Source of the DNA: Rheinheimera sp. 1928-s
GTDB lineage: Bacteria; Pseudomonadota; Gammaproteobacteria; Enterobacterales; Alteromonadaceae
Assembly (NCBI RefSeq): GCF_029269265.1
Contig: NZ_JARIXP010000008.1
Location: forward strand, 101,082 to 165,081
Direction of reading: 5' to 3'
DNA length: 64,000 nt
The notes under the pieces were generated by a model, which was not told where the DNA came from, did not search any database, and worked only from the letters and a program-made list of their open reading frames with translations. Both the position numbers and the translations under genes were made by a program. Positions 46,123 through 56,043 of this stretch are shown in pieces. The stretch's first letter is position 1. Each line of letters begins with the position of its first letter.

Positions 46123-48753
46123 TTAACCCGAGTTACGCATCCCGGCTGCAATACCGGCAATAGTCACCATCAAAGCCCGTTTAATGCTGTCGTTAACCGT
46201 TTCAGGCTCATGCCTGACCCGATTTAACAACTCCACCTGCAAAATATGCAGCGGGTCGACATAGGTATTTCGTAGCATAATGGATTCACGGATCCAGGCC
46301 TCTTTCGCCATCAGCGTATCGCTTTGAATCAACTTCAACAGCAAGGCTGTATCTGCGGCCAGTTGATCACGTAATTGCTGACCTAAAGGCAACAAAGCTT
46401 CTGGCACCAGTTTTTCATCATAGTAGGCAGCTATTTCTGCATCGGCTTTTAAATACACCATTTCCAGCATTGACAACCGCGTGGCGAAAAACGGCCATTT
46501 CGCCCGCATTTGCGTGAGCAATTCTGTTTTGCCTTGATCGACGACAACGGCCAAAGCGCTGCCAGCGCCTAACCAGGCCGGTAACATCAAACGGTTTTGC
46601 GACCAGGCAAAAATCCATGGAATAGCACGTAAACTCTCGACACCACCATTTGGATTACGTTTTGGCGGACGACTGCCCAGCGGTAGCTGCCCTAACTCCA
46701 GCTCTGGCGTAGCAGCGCGGAAATAAGGCACAAAATCCGGGTGATGCCGCACGACGGCACGGTAAGCTTCACAGGAGACGGTTGCCAGTTGTTGCATCAG
46801 CTCACGCCAACTTTGCTCCGGCACTGGTGGTGGCAATAACACCCCTTCCAGTACAGCACTGGCATACAAAGCAAGACTACGCTTTGCTAAGCCAGTTAAA
46901 CCAAATTTAAAGCGGATCATCTCGCCTTGCTCTGTCACCCGCAAACCACCAGCAAGCGACCCTGGCGGCTGAGATAAAATAGCGGCATGAGCAGGACCAC
47001 CACCACGGCCTATAGTACCGCCACGACCATGGAATAGCGTCAGTTGCACTTTGGCTTGCTGGCAAATAGCAACTAACGCTTCCTGGGCACTGTACTGTGC
47101 CCAAGCGGCTGCAAAAGCGCCGGCATCTTTGGCTGAGTCCGAATAACCGATCATGACTTCCTGCCGGCCATTGATATAACCTCTGTACCAATCAATGGCC
47201 AACAGCTTGCTGATACATTCTGGGGCGTTGGTTAAATCGGCCAGGGTTTCAAACAAAGGCGCGACAGGCATAGGGAAGCTAATACCAGCGTCTTTTAGCA
47301 ATAACTGCACGGCCAACACATCTGAGGGTTTGCCCGCCATTGAAATCACATAAGTGGATAAAGCTTCAGCGCCATGCCGGGCCACTATGTCGCAGGTATC
47401 CAGCACTTCTTTGACCTCAGCGCTGGGCTGCCAGTTACGCGGGAATAAAGGCCTTTTGCTGCTCAGCTCGTTCAGTAAAAAGGCCTGCCGGGCTGGTTCA
47501 TCCCAATCGGCATAATCACCAATACCCAGATAACGGGTAAACTCGCTGAACACCGCAGTGTGACGGCCCGATTCCTGCCGCACATCCAGCTTCAGCAAGG
47601 TTAAACCAAAAGCATAAGCACGGCGGATGGTGTCTTTTAGTAAACCTTCTGCCACCACCTGCATTTTGCAGTCGAGCAAGGACTGATAACAAAGCAGCAG
47701 AGGTTCCAGCAGTTGCTCATTGTGCCAAATCAGATCGTCAGGCCGTTGTAACCTGTCGTGCTTTAAGGCTTCGGTCAGCCAGTCTCTGGTGTGCAACAAC
47801 TTATGGCGGAAGTCTTTCAGTAACTTACGGTAAGGCTCTGATGCGTCCCCAACTACAGCACGCAAAGCATCATTGACCTGAACCATCGACAGTTCGTTGG
47901 CCAATACATCCAGATCACGACTGAATAAATCTGCCGCTTTCCAACGACTTAACAGCAAAACCTGACGCGTGACTTTGGCCGTAACAAAAGGATTACCGTC
48001 TCTGTCGCCACCCATCCAGGATGAAAAACGAATAGGTATGGCATCTAAAGCCAAGCCATGCCCCAATACAGGGATCAGTGCCGTATCAAGTTCACGGATA
48101 AATTCTGGCACCGCGTCCCAAAGTGAAGTTTCAATCACAGCAAAACCAGACTTGGCTTCATCCACTGGTGTCGGTCGCTGTTCTCGAATTTCGTTGGTAT
48201 GCCAGGCCTGCGTGATCAGCTGATACAGCCGGTTTTCTGTTTTTTGCTGCTGTAAAGGCAATAAATCCTGCTCCAGCTCCGCTAAACAGGCAGCAATTTC
48301 CGTTAGTTTATGAATAAGAGTGCGACGGGTGACTTCTGTTGGGTGTGCAGTCAGCACCAGCTCAATCGACAGATCAGCAACGGCCTGTTCAATCCGGTTT
48401 TTACCGATCTCTTTATCCTGCAACAGTTGCAGTAATTCAGCCACTGGTTCTGGTTTTTCAATAGAAGCACGGCCTGCTTTACTAATGGTATGGTGCTGCT
48501 CTGCTAAGTTGGCCAGATTTAAAAACTGAGCAAAAGCACGGGCCACTGGCAGAATTTCCTGATCGGTTAAACTGGCCAGCACTTGTTTTAATTGCTGATC
48601 CTGCAGCTCTGTGCCCTGCCTTGCTTCTTTGGCTAAAGCGCGAATTTGTTCAATACGTTCTAAAACTGCATCACCTAATTGATTGCGTATGGTGTCACCC
48701 AGTTGGGTGCCCAACAATCCGACATTTGCCCTCAAGGCAGCATATTGCGACAT
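46123..48753 (-). CDS. ppc: Phosphoenolpyruvate carboxylase
   Basis: 876 residues from ATG 48753 ([15 protein letters not shown]), which has an AGGAGAG site and matches the family start; the frame open to 48876 would add 41 residues. It carboxylates PEP to oxaloacetate. Catalytic segments are [23 protein letters not shown] and [14 protein letters not shown]. The C terminus MRNSG is typical of the enzyme. Monocistronic, bounded by a bidirectional terminator. Confidence 0.98.
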   Translation of the reverse strand: MSQYAALRANVGLLGTQLGDTIRNQLGDAVLERIEQIRALAKEARQGTELQDQQLKQVLASLTDQEILPVARAFAQFLNLANLAEQHHTISKAGRASIEKPEPVAELLQLLQDKEIGKNRIEQAVADLSIELVLTAHPTEVTRRTLIHKLTEIAACLAELEQDLLPLQQQKTENRLYQLITQAWHTNEIREQRPTPVDEAKSGFAVIETSLWDAVPEFIRELDTALIPVLGHGLALDAIPIRFSSWMGGDRDGNPFVTAKVTRQVLLLSRWKAADLFSRDLDVLANELSMVQVNDALRAVVGDASEPYRKLLKDFRHKLLHTRDWLTEALKHDRLQRPDDLIWHNEQLLEPLLLCYQSLLDCKMQVVAEGLLKDTIRRAYAFGLTLLKLDVRQESGRHTAVFSEFTRYLGIGDYADWDEPARQAFLLNELSSKRPLFPRNWQPSAEVKEVLDTCDIVARHGAEALSTYVISMAGKPSDVLAVQLLLKDAGISFPMPVAPLFETLADLTNAPECISKLLAIDWYRGYINGRQEVMIGYSDSAKDAGAFAAAWAQYSAQEALVAICQQAKVQLTLFHGRGGTIGRGGGPAHAAILSQPPGSLAGGLRVTEQGEMIRFKFGLTGLAKRSLALYASAVLEGVLLPPPVPEQSWRELMQQLATVSCEAYRAVVRHHPDFVPYFRAATPELELGQLPLGSRPPKRNPNGGVESLRAIPWIFAWSQNRLMLPAWLGAGSALAVVVDQGKTELLTQMRAKWPFFATRLSMLEMVYLKADAEIAAYYDEKLVPEALLPLGQQLRDQLAADTALLLKLIQSDTLMAKEAWIRESIMLRNTYVDPLHILQVELLNRVRHEPETVNDSIKRALMVTIAGIAAGMRNSG

Positions 48754-49033
48754 CACCCACTCTCCTCGTTGCACTGCCTGCAGTTTGTTCTGCACTTTTT
48801 CTATCGTTATCTTTGTAGCTATCGTTCTCTTTACAGCGTTCTTATCCACCCTAACGGGTATTTGTTTGGTGCTCAAGCCTGACAGATTACAAAACGACCA
48901 ACAAAATAGAAAGCCAGAAGTTTAGAAGTCTGAAATATTTATGCAGAAATCTGTCACAAACTACAAAGCCCAAGGTACTTGGTAGAAGTGCTGCATAAAT
49001 GCGCAGCTTCACTAAACTTCAGGAGTGACCTTT

Positions 49034-49921
49034 ATGTTTAAAAAGTACCTGCTTATTTTGCTGTGTTCCACAGCATTTATAGCCACAAGTCAAAGCCTTA
49101 AAGCTGATGAAACCCAAACCCCAAGCTTTCAGGTGCAGGTAGCAGGCCAGGGCAAAGCCATTATTCTGATCCCGGGTCTGATGTCTGATCAGCGGGTGTG
49201 GCAGCAACTGGTTACAGAGCTAAAAGCGGATCACCAGTTACATCAAATCAACCTCGCAGGTTTTGCCGGAACCAAGGCTTTGACCAGCCCACTGAAACTA
49301 ACACAAGTCACTCAGGAACTGGCCGCTTATATTCAGCAGCATCAGTTACAGAAACCAGTATTGATTGGCCATAGCATGGGAGCTTTTTTGGCCTTTCAGC
49401 TTGCAAGCTCTTATCCAGGGCTGCCAGGCAAAATCATAGCCGTGGATGGCTTGCCTTATCTGGCTCCGGTTTTTAGCCGCGACAGCAACACCACCGTGGC
49501 GCAAATGCTGCCGCAGGCTAAGATGATGCAGCAGTATTATCAGCAAATGACGGCGGAGCAGTTGGCAGAAAGCACCAAACAAGGCATAGCAGTTCAGGTC
49601 AGCAGTGCAGAACATGCCACAATAATCACAGAAATGGCGGGGCAGTCCGATCCAACCACAGTAGGTGCGGTCATAGCTGAACTACTCACTACAGACTTGC
49701 GCAGCGAAGTGCATAAAATTCAACAACCAGTGTTGCTGTTAGGGGCTGGTGGTGCTTTACCTTCGGACGCTCTGCGCCCTGCGGTTCAGGCTTTGTATCA
49801 ACAACAAATTAACACTATTCCACAAGCGAAGCTGGACTTTAATTGGCAGGCGCGGCATTTTATTATGTGGGATCAGCCGGAGTGGCTGTTGGCGCACATC
49901 ACTGATTTTATAAAGGAATAA
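49034..49921 (+). CDS. Secreted alpha/beta hydrolase
   Basis: 295 residues from ATG 49034 with AGGAG 8 nt upstream. Signal peptide of about 25 residues ending near SLKA. Oxyanion region LIPGLMSDQRVW, nucleophile in IGHSMGAFLAF and catalytic His in ARHFIMWDQP. Periplasmic esterase or lipase of unknown substrate. It is 6 bp before the sigma factor gene, so the two form one operon. Confidence 0.88.
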   Translation: MFKKYLLILLCSTAFIATSQSLKADETQTPSFQVQVAGQGKAIILIPGLMSDQRVWQQLVTELKADHQLHQINLAGFAGTKALTSPLKLTQVTQELAAYIQQHQLQKPVLIGHSMGAFLAFQLASSYPGLPGKIIAVDGLPYLAPVFSRDSNTTVAQMLPQAKMMQQYYQQMTAEQLAESTKQGIAVQVSSAEHATIITEMAGQSDPTTVGAVIAELLTTDLRSEVHKIQQPVLLLGAGGALPSDALRPAVQALYQQQINTIPQAKLDFNWQARHFIMWDQPEWLLAHITDFIKE

Positions 49922-49927
49922 TAAAAA

Positions 49928-51064
49928 ATGTTAACTACAGTGGAACAGAAATTATTACCTGACGTGATTGCAGCCACAGCGGGCGATCACAGCGCCTTTG
50001 AACGCCTGATCAGCCAGTGTCGCCATACTGTCACCGGCATAGCTTTGGCGATAGTGAAAGATTTAGATGCCAGCGAAGAAGTAGCACAAGAGGTATTTAT
50101 TTATATCTGGCACCAGTTAGCAACGCTGCGCGAACCCGCCAGCTTTTTACCCTGGGTCCGCCAAATGACCAGGCACCGCAGTTATAACTACCTGCGGGAT
50201 AACAAAGTAAAACAAAAAGTGGTGGGTGACGAAGCGGAAAGCCTGTTGGAAAACTTCGCCGACCCGACGGCTTCAATGCAAGAGCTGCTTGAGCGTGAGC
50301 AGCAGCAAATTATTATGCAGGACTTTATCAGTCAGTTACCGGAAGACAGCCGCGAAATCGTTTTACTCTATTACCGGGAGGAGCAATCCAGTCAGCAAGT
50401 GGCGGATTTATTGGGGTTAAGCGATGCCAATGTACGGAAAAAACTATCCAGAGTGCGTGAACAATTAAAAGACAGCTTACTGGCACGTTACGGTCAACTG
50501 GTACTAAGCACAGCACCAGGTTTGGGATTCAGTGCAGTGATAGCCGCAGCACTGACCAGCGTTGCACCTCCTGTAGCAGCAGCGACTTCAGTCTCTGTTG
50601 CTGCACAACAAAGTGGCTGGCTGGCCAAAATTGCAGTGCTGCTGGGAGGAGCTATGATTGGCGCTTTGGCTGCTGTGGCTGGAGTGGTCTTCGGCATGCG
50701 AGCCGTCCTAAAAAAAGCCGATAGTGAGGATGAAAAAGCTGCATTAAAAGCGTTACGTAACAAAACCATTGTTTGGGTGCTGTTATCAGGACTGCTATTA
50801 ACAGCGGCTTACGAACTGACCAGCGGCGCCTGGGCTCCAGTCTCTGCTTTTGTGCTGATGATAGCCGGACTGATCTATAGCCAGCTGCAATTGCAGCAAA
50901 TCATCGGCCCACGTCTGCAACGGCAATACCCGGATGCCGCAGAACATGCCAGAGTAAAGCGGAAAAATGCACTCTGGTGTGTACTGGGCATGACAGCTGG
51001 TTATAGCGCAGGTTTATTTGGTTTGATTTATGGCTTGATACAAAGCGGCCGCTGGCACTGGTGA
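49928..51064 (+). CDS. ECF-type sigma factor fused to a membrane domain
   Basis: 378 residues. Regions 2 (about 20-92, EEVAQEVFIYIWHQL) and 4 (about 125-182, LPEDSREIVLLYYREEQSSQQVADLLGLS) form a standard ECF sigma factor. The second half has several hydrophobic helices at about 233-257, 281-297, 302-320 and 350-372. No separate anti-sigma gene is adjacent, so the membrane part may hold the sigma at the membrane. Similar sigma-membrane fusions are known; their regulation is not well described. Ribosome site AAGGA lies inside the hydrolase end. Confidence 0.88.
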   Translation: MLTTVEQKLLPDVIAATAGDHSAFERLISQCRHTVTGIALAIVKDLDASEEVAQEVFIYIWHQLATLREPASFLPWVRQMTRHRSYNYLRDNKVKQKVVGDEAESLLENFADPTASMQELLEREQQQIIMQDFISQLPEDSREIVLLYYREEQSSQQVADLLGLSDANVRKKLSRVREQLKDSLLARYGQLVLSTAPGLGFSAVIAAALTSVAPPVAAATSVSVAAQQSGWLAKIAVLLGGAMIGALAAVAGVVFGMRAVLKKADSEDEKAALKALRNKTIVWVLLSGLLLTAAYELTSGAWAPVSAFVLMIAGLIYSQLQLQQIIGPRLQRQYPDAAEHARVKRKNALWCVLGMTAGYSAGLFGLIYGLIQSGRWHW

Positions 51065-51087
51065 TCCCCAGCGCCAGCACTTTTTTA
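51051..51087 (+). terminator. Terminator overlapping the end of the sigma factor gene
   Basis: GCTGGC/GCCAGC (51051-51056 with 51073-51078), extended inside by ACTGG/CCCAG, followed by ACTTTTTTA. It spans the stop codon at 51064 and the T-run reaches the convergent antiporter stop. Confidence 0.7.
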
Positions 51088-53085
51088 TTCGTGATCCTCT
51101 TCAGGTTCAGCCGGATAAATCACCAGTAAATTTGCGTTAGGGAACTCAGTCGCTATGCTGGTTGGCAGCTCCTGCAATGACGAATGCCATGCCAGACCAC
51201 CTTGCCTGACGCCATAGCTGACAATCAGTTGATCAGATGCACCATGCTCCTGTAGCACCAAAAGCAAGCTTTGCTCTGCAGGCACCACCAAATACCCGAT
51301 TTCATCTGTCACTTTGAGCTGTTTCAGTTTTTTCGCTATTTTTTCCCGTTGCACATCCTGTATCACCAGACTAAGGCTAACACCCAATTGCTGACAAAGA
51401 CGGCGCACCAAAGCCACTGCTTCAATAAATCCATGCTCAGATTCTGCATGATTGGGTAAACACCAGAATAAACGGTTACAGGTTTGCCATGGATGCCGGG
51501 TACGACTGACTAATAAAGTGTAGTGACGGTCAGCCAGTAATTTTTCCAGCATAGAACCAAACAAATACTCAGGAGCAGTTGTGTGTTCACTCCAGCCAAC
51601 AATCAACTCTGAGCCATTCAGTTCCTTGCGGGACCGCAGAATGCCATCCGTGATATTTAAATCCAGACGAGTGACAGGTACAGCCGGTACCTCGGATTCA
51701 GCAAGAGACTTAACCGCCTGATCCACTATCGCAGTTGCCCGCTTCACCCGCTCTTTGGAACTGTCCGTATCAGGTACTACCGTCAGAGGGTAAACAGGTT
51801 GTGTATGCTGTGGATCACGCAACAGACGAGCCAGTTCCAACAGCTCTCCGCTCTGAGCCTGATCCGCTAACGCAACTATGATACGTTGTTGCCGTATGTC
51901 TGCATCCCCATCGTCTTGCTGATTGGCTATCGCCATTTTTCTGCCGTAACGGTCCACCATCAGTGGAGCCAGGAAACAAGTCACCAGAATCATCAGAATA
52001 GCGCCATTCACAACAGTCTCATCAAACAAGCCGATTTCGTGGCCCACTATAGTTGCAGCCAGAGTAGCAGCCGCCTGAGCGACGCTTAAACCAAACACGA
52101 CTTTTGCTTGATCGTTGCTGTAACCTAAAAATAATCGGGTGGCCTGTGCCGCCAGCCATTTAGTTGAAATAACAGTGATGACCATGGCAAAGGCAATAAG
52201 CCAGGCCCTGACGCCGCCAAAAAACACACTTAAATCCAGCAACATCCCCACAGAAAGCAGGAAAAAAGGAATAAAAATAGCTTCACCAGTGAACTGAATA
52301 CGGTTCATCAGGGTGCCGTTGTGAGGAATTAAACGGTTTAAGGCCAGGCCTGCTAAAAAGGCACCTACTATAGGCTCAGCGCCGGCAAGATGAGACAAGC
52401 TGGCACACAAGAACACCATCGCCAGTACAAACACAAATTCAGCGACCCCATCGCCGCCCACATTGCGGAAAAACCAACGAGCGAGCCATGGCAAACCAAA
52501 GAGTATTAGCGCGACATACAGAGACAACGACGCCCCTAGTTTGTACCAAAAAATGTCGTTCATTTCGCCTCTGGTCATGCCGGCTATTACGGCCAGCACC
52601 AGCAAAGCTAAAGTGTCTGTTAAAATAGTACCGCCGACTGCAGCTGTTACCGCCTGATTTCTTGATACGCCAAGCCGGCTGGCAATGGGATAAGCCAACA
52701 AAGTATGAGAAGCAAACATACTGCCGAGCAAAATGGCGGCTGGCCAGTCGAAGCCAAACAACAGTCCGACTCCTGCCCCTACACTTTGCGGAATAGCAAA
52801 AGTTAACAAACCAAAGACTATGCTATGGGTTTTGTACTTTTTTAACTTCGCCATATCAATTTCAAGAGCGGCGGTAAACATGATGTACAACAAACCCACG
52901 GTGCCAAAAAGCACAAAAGACTGATCACGGGCCAGCACATTCAGTGCGTTAGGGCCAAGCACAGCACCAGCAAATAATAAACCTATCATGCCGGGTAAAC
53001 GGTAACGCGCCATCACAATAGGCGCCAGCAGCATCAGCGCCGCCACCAAAGCAAAAACCAGCACGGGATCTTTAATAGGAAACAT
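51085..53085 (-). CDS. CPA2-type cation:proton antiporter
   Basis: 666 residues from ATG 53085. About twelve TM helices (to about residue 380) with the CPA2 pattern, including GAEPIVGAFLAGLALNR. A cytoplasmic C-terminal half (about 400-660) resembles tandem universal stress protein domains. It would exchange Na+ or K+ for H+; ion choice cannot be told. Confidence 0.9.
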   Translation of the reverse strand: MFPIKDPVLVFALVAALMLLAPIVMARYRLPGMIGLLFAGAVLGPNALNVLARDQSFVLFGTVGLLYIMFTAALEIDMAKLKKYKTHSIVFGLLTFAIPQSVGAGVGLLFGFDWPAAILLGSMFASHTLLAYPIASRLGVSRNQAVTAAVGGTILTDTLALLVLAVIAGMTRGEMNDIFWYKLGASLSLYVALILFGLPWLARWFFRNVGGDGVAEFVFVLAMVFLCASLSHLAGAEPIVGAFLAGLALNRLIPHNGTLMNRIQFTGEAIFIPFFLLSVGMLLDLSVFFGGVRAWLIAFAMVITVISTKWLAAQATRLFLGYSNDQAKVVFGLSVAQAAATLAATIVGHEIGLFDETVVNGAILMILVTCFLAPLMVDRYGRKMAIANQQDDGDADIRQQRIIVALADQAQSGELLELARLLRDPQHTQPVYPLTVVPDTDSSKERVKRATAIVDQAVKSLAESEVPAVPVTRLDLNITDGILRSRKELNGSELIVGWSEHTTAPEYLFGSMLEKLLADRHYTLLVSRTRHPWQTCNRLFWCLPNHAESEHGFIEAVALVRRLCQQLGVSLSLVIQDVQREKIAKKLKQLKVTDEIGYLVVPAEQSLLLVLQEHGASDQLIVSYGVRQGGLAWHSSLQELPTSIATEFPNANLLVIYPAEPEEDHE

Positions 53086-53118
53086 CAATACATTCTCTTT
53101 GTGCTAACAAACCTGCAA

Positions 53119-53859
53119 TCAGGTTCTGAAGGATAAAGCAGGATAACCCATAAAGGTTAAAGTAATAGGTTGCTCTGCAGGAATAGTCAGTACACCTGCA
53201 TAAGAGCCAGTGATCACCCATTGACCTTTTTGTAAACCAATACCCTGCTGACTTAAATGGTTCACCAGCCAATACAAAGGCAATAATGGATCCTGATTGG
53301 GGTGCTGAGCATCAAACTTCTGTTGCTGGCCCGAATAGTCCAGTACCAGTTCAACTTTTTCCGGGAAACCATTGTCAGCTAAAGCAGGGCCAATATACAA
53401 ACCCTGATTAAATAAACCTGCCGCTAACTGATCTAAAAATTCTGCGCCAGCATCGGCCCGGTAAGGCCGGATAATCAGCTCCAACGCCAGATGAGTGGCA
53501 GCAATGGCAGCTTTGATCTCAGCTTCACTATAAGCTTCATGACGGGCAGGTAAATCGGTCGACAGCAAAAATGCCAGTTCAGGCTCAATACTGTACTGCT
53601 CTGATTGTTGCTCAAACAGGCAAAGTTCACCTTGCTGCAAGTTAGCTATAGGTGCCAATACCCATTTATCCGGACCTGGTAGTCCGACTTTCCACCCCAC
53701 AACAGGCAAGTCCAATTCAATAAAGAGCCATTGCTGAATAGCAAAAGCTTCAGCCAATGACGTAGGGCGCTGCTCTACTGGCAATAAAGGCGCGGCCTCA
53801 CCACGGCGGCGATAATCCGCCAGCCAGGCCGCAGCCTGCTGAATTTGTTCTGGAGTCAC
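53119..53859 (-). CDS. 2-keto-4-pentenoate hydratase-like protein
   Basis: 246 residues from a GTG start with AAGG 9 nt upstream. MhpD/FAA-hydrolase fold: FAIQQWL, VGWKVGLPG, SIEPELAFLL with the metal-binding Glu pair and a C-terminal WVITGSYAGVL segment. It could hydrate 2-oxo-4-pentenoate or act as a decarboxylase; no aromatic pathway genes adjoin. Lies 33 bp upstream of the antiporter gene on the same strand. Confidence 0.82.
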   Translation of the reverse strand: MTPEQIQQAAAWLADYRRRGEAAPLLPVEQRPTSLAEAFAIQQWLFIELDLPVVGWKVGLPGPDKWVLAPIANLQQGELCLFEQQSEQYSIEPELAFLLSTDLPARHEAYSEAEIKAAIAATHLALELIIRPYRADAGAEFLDQLAAGLFNQGLYIGPALADNGFPEKVELVLDYSGQQQKFDAQHPNQDPLLPLYWLVNHLSQQGIGLQKGQWVITGSYAGVLTIPAEQPITLTFMGYPALSFRT

Positions 53860-53921
53860 GCTAATAATCCTTAAGGTATTGATTGACTTGTCTCTACAGG
53901 GTTTTGTACTTTAAGCCGCAT

Positions 53922-53995
53922 GCGGGTGTAGTTCAATGGCAGAATGAAAGCTTCCCAAGCTTTAGACACGGGTTCGATTCCCGCCACCCGCTCCA
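53922..53995 (+). tRNA. tRNA-Gly (anticodon CCC)
   Basis: Acceptor stem GCGGGTG/CACCCGC, anticodon stem AAAGC/GCTTT with loop TTCCCAA, T-arm GGGTTCGATTCCC and an encoded CCA. The anticodon at positions 34-36 is CCC. It lies alone between the hydratase and bacterioferritin genes, with a terminator following. Confidence 0.96.
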
Positions 53996-54016
53996 ATTTC
54001 TGACGACTTCAAATAG

Positions 54017-54040
54017 AAAAAGCACCCGAAGGTGCTTTTT
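54017..54040. terminator. Bidirectional terminator
   Basis: AAAAAGCACC-CGAA-GGTGCTTTTT. It ends the tRNA-Gly transcript on plus and the bacterioferritin operon on minus. Confidence 0.9.
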
Positions 54041-54058
54041 GGCAGACAGACAACAGCC

Positions 54059-54526
54059 TTAGATTTGCGACTGAATATAGTTGGGTAAACTAATCAGCTT
54101 GATCAGACGCAGCTGTTGTTCCAGCCAATGGGCGTGATCGTTTTCGGTGTCGTCCAGCAAAGTCATCAGCAAATCGCGGGTGACGTAGTCCTGCGCCGAT
54201 TCACACAGGGCTATGGTTTTCTTCAGCAAAGCACCTACCGAATACTCAACATTTAAGTCATTCTGCAACATAGAAGGTACATCAGTACCTACCTGCAAAG
54301 GATCACGTTTGGATAAATCCGGCGTACCTTCTAAAAACAAAATACGTTCAATCAGCGCTGCAGCATGAGCTTTTTCATCTGTCACTTCGTGATCGATGCG
54401 CTCAAATAATTTGTGTAATCCCCAGTCGTGATACATGCGGGAATGAATAAAATACTGATCCATGGCGCTGAGTTCATTCGACAGCAGCTCGTTTAAGGCT
54501 GCAATAACCTGTGTATTACCTTTCAT
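54059..54526 (-). CDS. bfr: Bacterioferritin, ferroxidase-type subunit
   Basis: 155 residues. In E. coli Bfr numbering the ferroxidase ligands are all present: E18, E51, H54, E94, E127 and H130. The heme ligand M52 is replaced by Lys (TDEKAH). It should oxidise and store iron but not bind heme at the dimer interface by itself. Ribosome site AGGAG. Two bases after the stop of the partner gene, in one operon. Confidence 0.94.
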   Translation of the reverse strand: MKGNTQVIAALNELLSNELSAMDQYFIHSRMYHDWGLHKLFERIDHEVTDEKAHAAALIERILFLEGTPDLSKRDPLQVGTDVPSMLQNDLNVEYSVGALLKKTIALCESAQDYVTRDLLMTLLDDTENDHAHWLEQQLRLIKLISLPNYIQSQI

Positions 54527-54528
54527 TC

Positions 54529-55005
54529 TTAGTCTCCTGAACCCATTTGGCTTTGCAGATAATTTTCCAGACCCACAAGCGTAATTTGTTGCTGTTGCGT
54601 GTCAATCCAGTCGACATGCTCTTCTTCATGTTCCAGAATCTCCTGCAGCAATTCACGGCTGACGTAATCCTGATGCTGTTCGCATAGTTTGATAGCGTCA
54701 CGTAATAAAGGCAGCTGGTCGTACTGGAAATCCAGATCACACTGCAGCATCTCTTCAGTGTCTTCACCAATACGTAATTTGCCTAAAGCTTGCAGGTTAG
54801 GCAGGCCTTCGAGGAATAAAATACGCTCAATCAGCTCGTCAGCCTGTTTCATATCTTTGATCGATTTTTTATAACAAACCGAATTTAACTGAGCCAAACC
54901 CCAATTTTTATAAATACGGGCATGTAAAAAATACTGGTTAATGGACGTTAACTCAGAGGTCAGCACCTCATTAAGCTTAGCGAGCACTAGTGGTTGGCCT
55001 TTCAT
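54529..55005 (-). CDS. bfr: Bacterioferritin, heme-binding subunit
   Basis: 158 residues from ATG 55005; an upstream TTG would add seven residues. The heme ligand M52 is kept (KDMKQAD) but the ferroxidase ligands E51 and H54 are D and Q, while E18, E94, E127 and H130 remain. This is the complement of the downstream subunit, as in the two-subunit bacterioferritins known from Neisseria and Magnetospirillum. It should assemble with its partner into a mixed 24-mer. Confidence 0.93.
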   Translation of the reverse strand: MKGQPLVLAKLNEVLTSELTSINQYFLHARIYKNWGLAQLNSVCYKKSIKDMKQADELIERILFLEGLPNLQALGKLRIGEDTEEMLQCDLDFQYDQLPLLRDAIKLCEQHQDYVSRELLQEILEHEEEHVDWIDTQQQQITLVGLENYLQSQMGSGD

Positions 55006-55091
55006 AGCTGATACCTGCAAATTCAAAAACTGTGCTTATTGTAGTCTAAAAACGAACAAACTCAATAAAAAACCAACAAAATCAATAAGAT

Positions 55092-55110
55092 GCCATTGAG
55101 AATGGTTCGT
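55092..55110. promoter_or_regulatory. Possible Fur-like site upstream of the bacterioferritin operon
   Basis: GCCATTGAGAATGGTTCGT matches the 19-bp Fur consensus at about 11 positions, 87 bp before the bfr start codon. The match is weak. The remainder of 55006-55315 has no recognised feature. Confidence 0.22.
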
Positions 55111-55315
55111 TTTAGTGCCAGAGTTCTTGCTAAGTTTTTACAATGTTCAGCAAATCAGTAGTTTAGAGCTTTTGCTAATTTAGTCTGCTGCGCCAGCCTT
55201 TCTATCGAGCCTGTAGCGCAGTTCAGCGTGATACTGCGTAACAGCGGTTAAATCAGATATACTCGGGCCACAGTAAGCAGCGGTTATAGTAAAACAGGCA
55301 GCATCGGTAGCATTT

Positions 55316-56011
55316 ATGAGTCAGACAGAAAAGAAAAAGTCATCCGGGTTTTTAGTAAACCTACTTTTTAACATCGTTATCCCTACGCTGATTTTAAGTA
55401 AACTCAGTGAAGAACATCAGCTCGGGCCTGTTTGGGCTTTAGTGGTGGCTTTGGCTTTCCCCTTGGGTTTTGGTTTGTGGGAATTACAGCAAAGCAAAAA
55501 GGTAAACTTCTTATCCGTGTTGGGTGTAGTCAGTGTATTACTGACAGGTGGCATCAGCTTGTTACAGCTGGATCCGGCTTATATCGCCATTAAAGAAGCG
55601 GCTGTACCAGGCTTAATTGCTTTGGCCGTCTTAATCAGTCAACGTAGTAAATACCCGCTGGTGAAAAAGATTCTGTTAAATGACGAACTGATGGATTTAA
55701 CCAAGCTGGACGCTAGTTTAAAAGCGAACAATGCGGAACAACTTTTCGCCGCTAAATTACAGAACTGTGCTTACCTGGTGGCAGGAGCTTTTACTTTGTC
55801 GTCAGTACTTAATTATGCTTTGGCTAAATATTTGCTGGTCAGCGCACCAGGCACGCCATCGTTCAATGAGGAGCTGGCACAAATGACGGCAATGAGTTAT
55901 CCGGTCATTGTGCTGCCTGTTACTGTGGTGCTAATGGTGGCAATCTTTTATCTGTTCAGCCAAATTGGCAAAGTAACAGGCGAAAGCATCGAGTCTTTTT
56001 TACGGCAGTAA
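55316..56011 (+). CDS. VC0807-like integral membrane protein
   Basis: 231 residues with about six hydrophobic helices (first LLFNIVIPTLILSKL, last IVLPVTVVLMVAIFYLF). The conserved look of DPAYIAIKEAAVPGLIAL fits the VC0807 family of uncharacterised membrane proteins. Function unknown. Convergent with metC. Confidence 0.8.
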   Translation: MSQTEKKKSSGFLVNLLFNIVIPTLILSKLSEEHQLGPVWALVVALAFPLGFGLWELQQSKKVNFLSVLGVVSVLLTGGISLLQLDPAYIAIKEAAVPGLIALAVLISQRSKYPLVKKILLNDELMDLTKLDASLKANNAEQLFAAKLQNCAYLVAGAFTLSSVLNYALAKYLLVSAPGTPSFNEELAQMTAMSYPVIVLPVTVVLMVAIFYLFSQIGKVTGESIESFLRQ

Positions 56012-56043
56012 CGGATATACCCAAGTAACATCAGGTGCTGTAG

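Noticed and set aside
48754..48876. N-terminal extension of ppc
   Set aside because: The family starts at [12 protein letters not shown] sequence and a strong ribosome site precedes ATG 48753.
53860..54058. tRNA-Gly region as a prophage or island attachment site
   Set aside because: No integrase gene and no repeated tRNA 3' end are visible nearby; flanking genes look like ordinary core genes.
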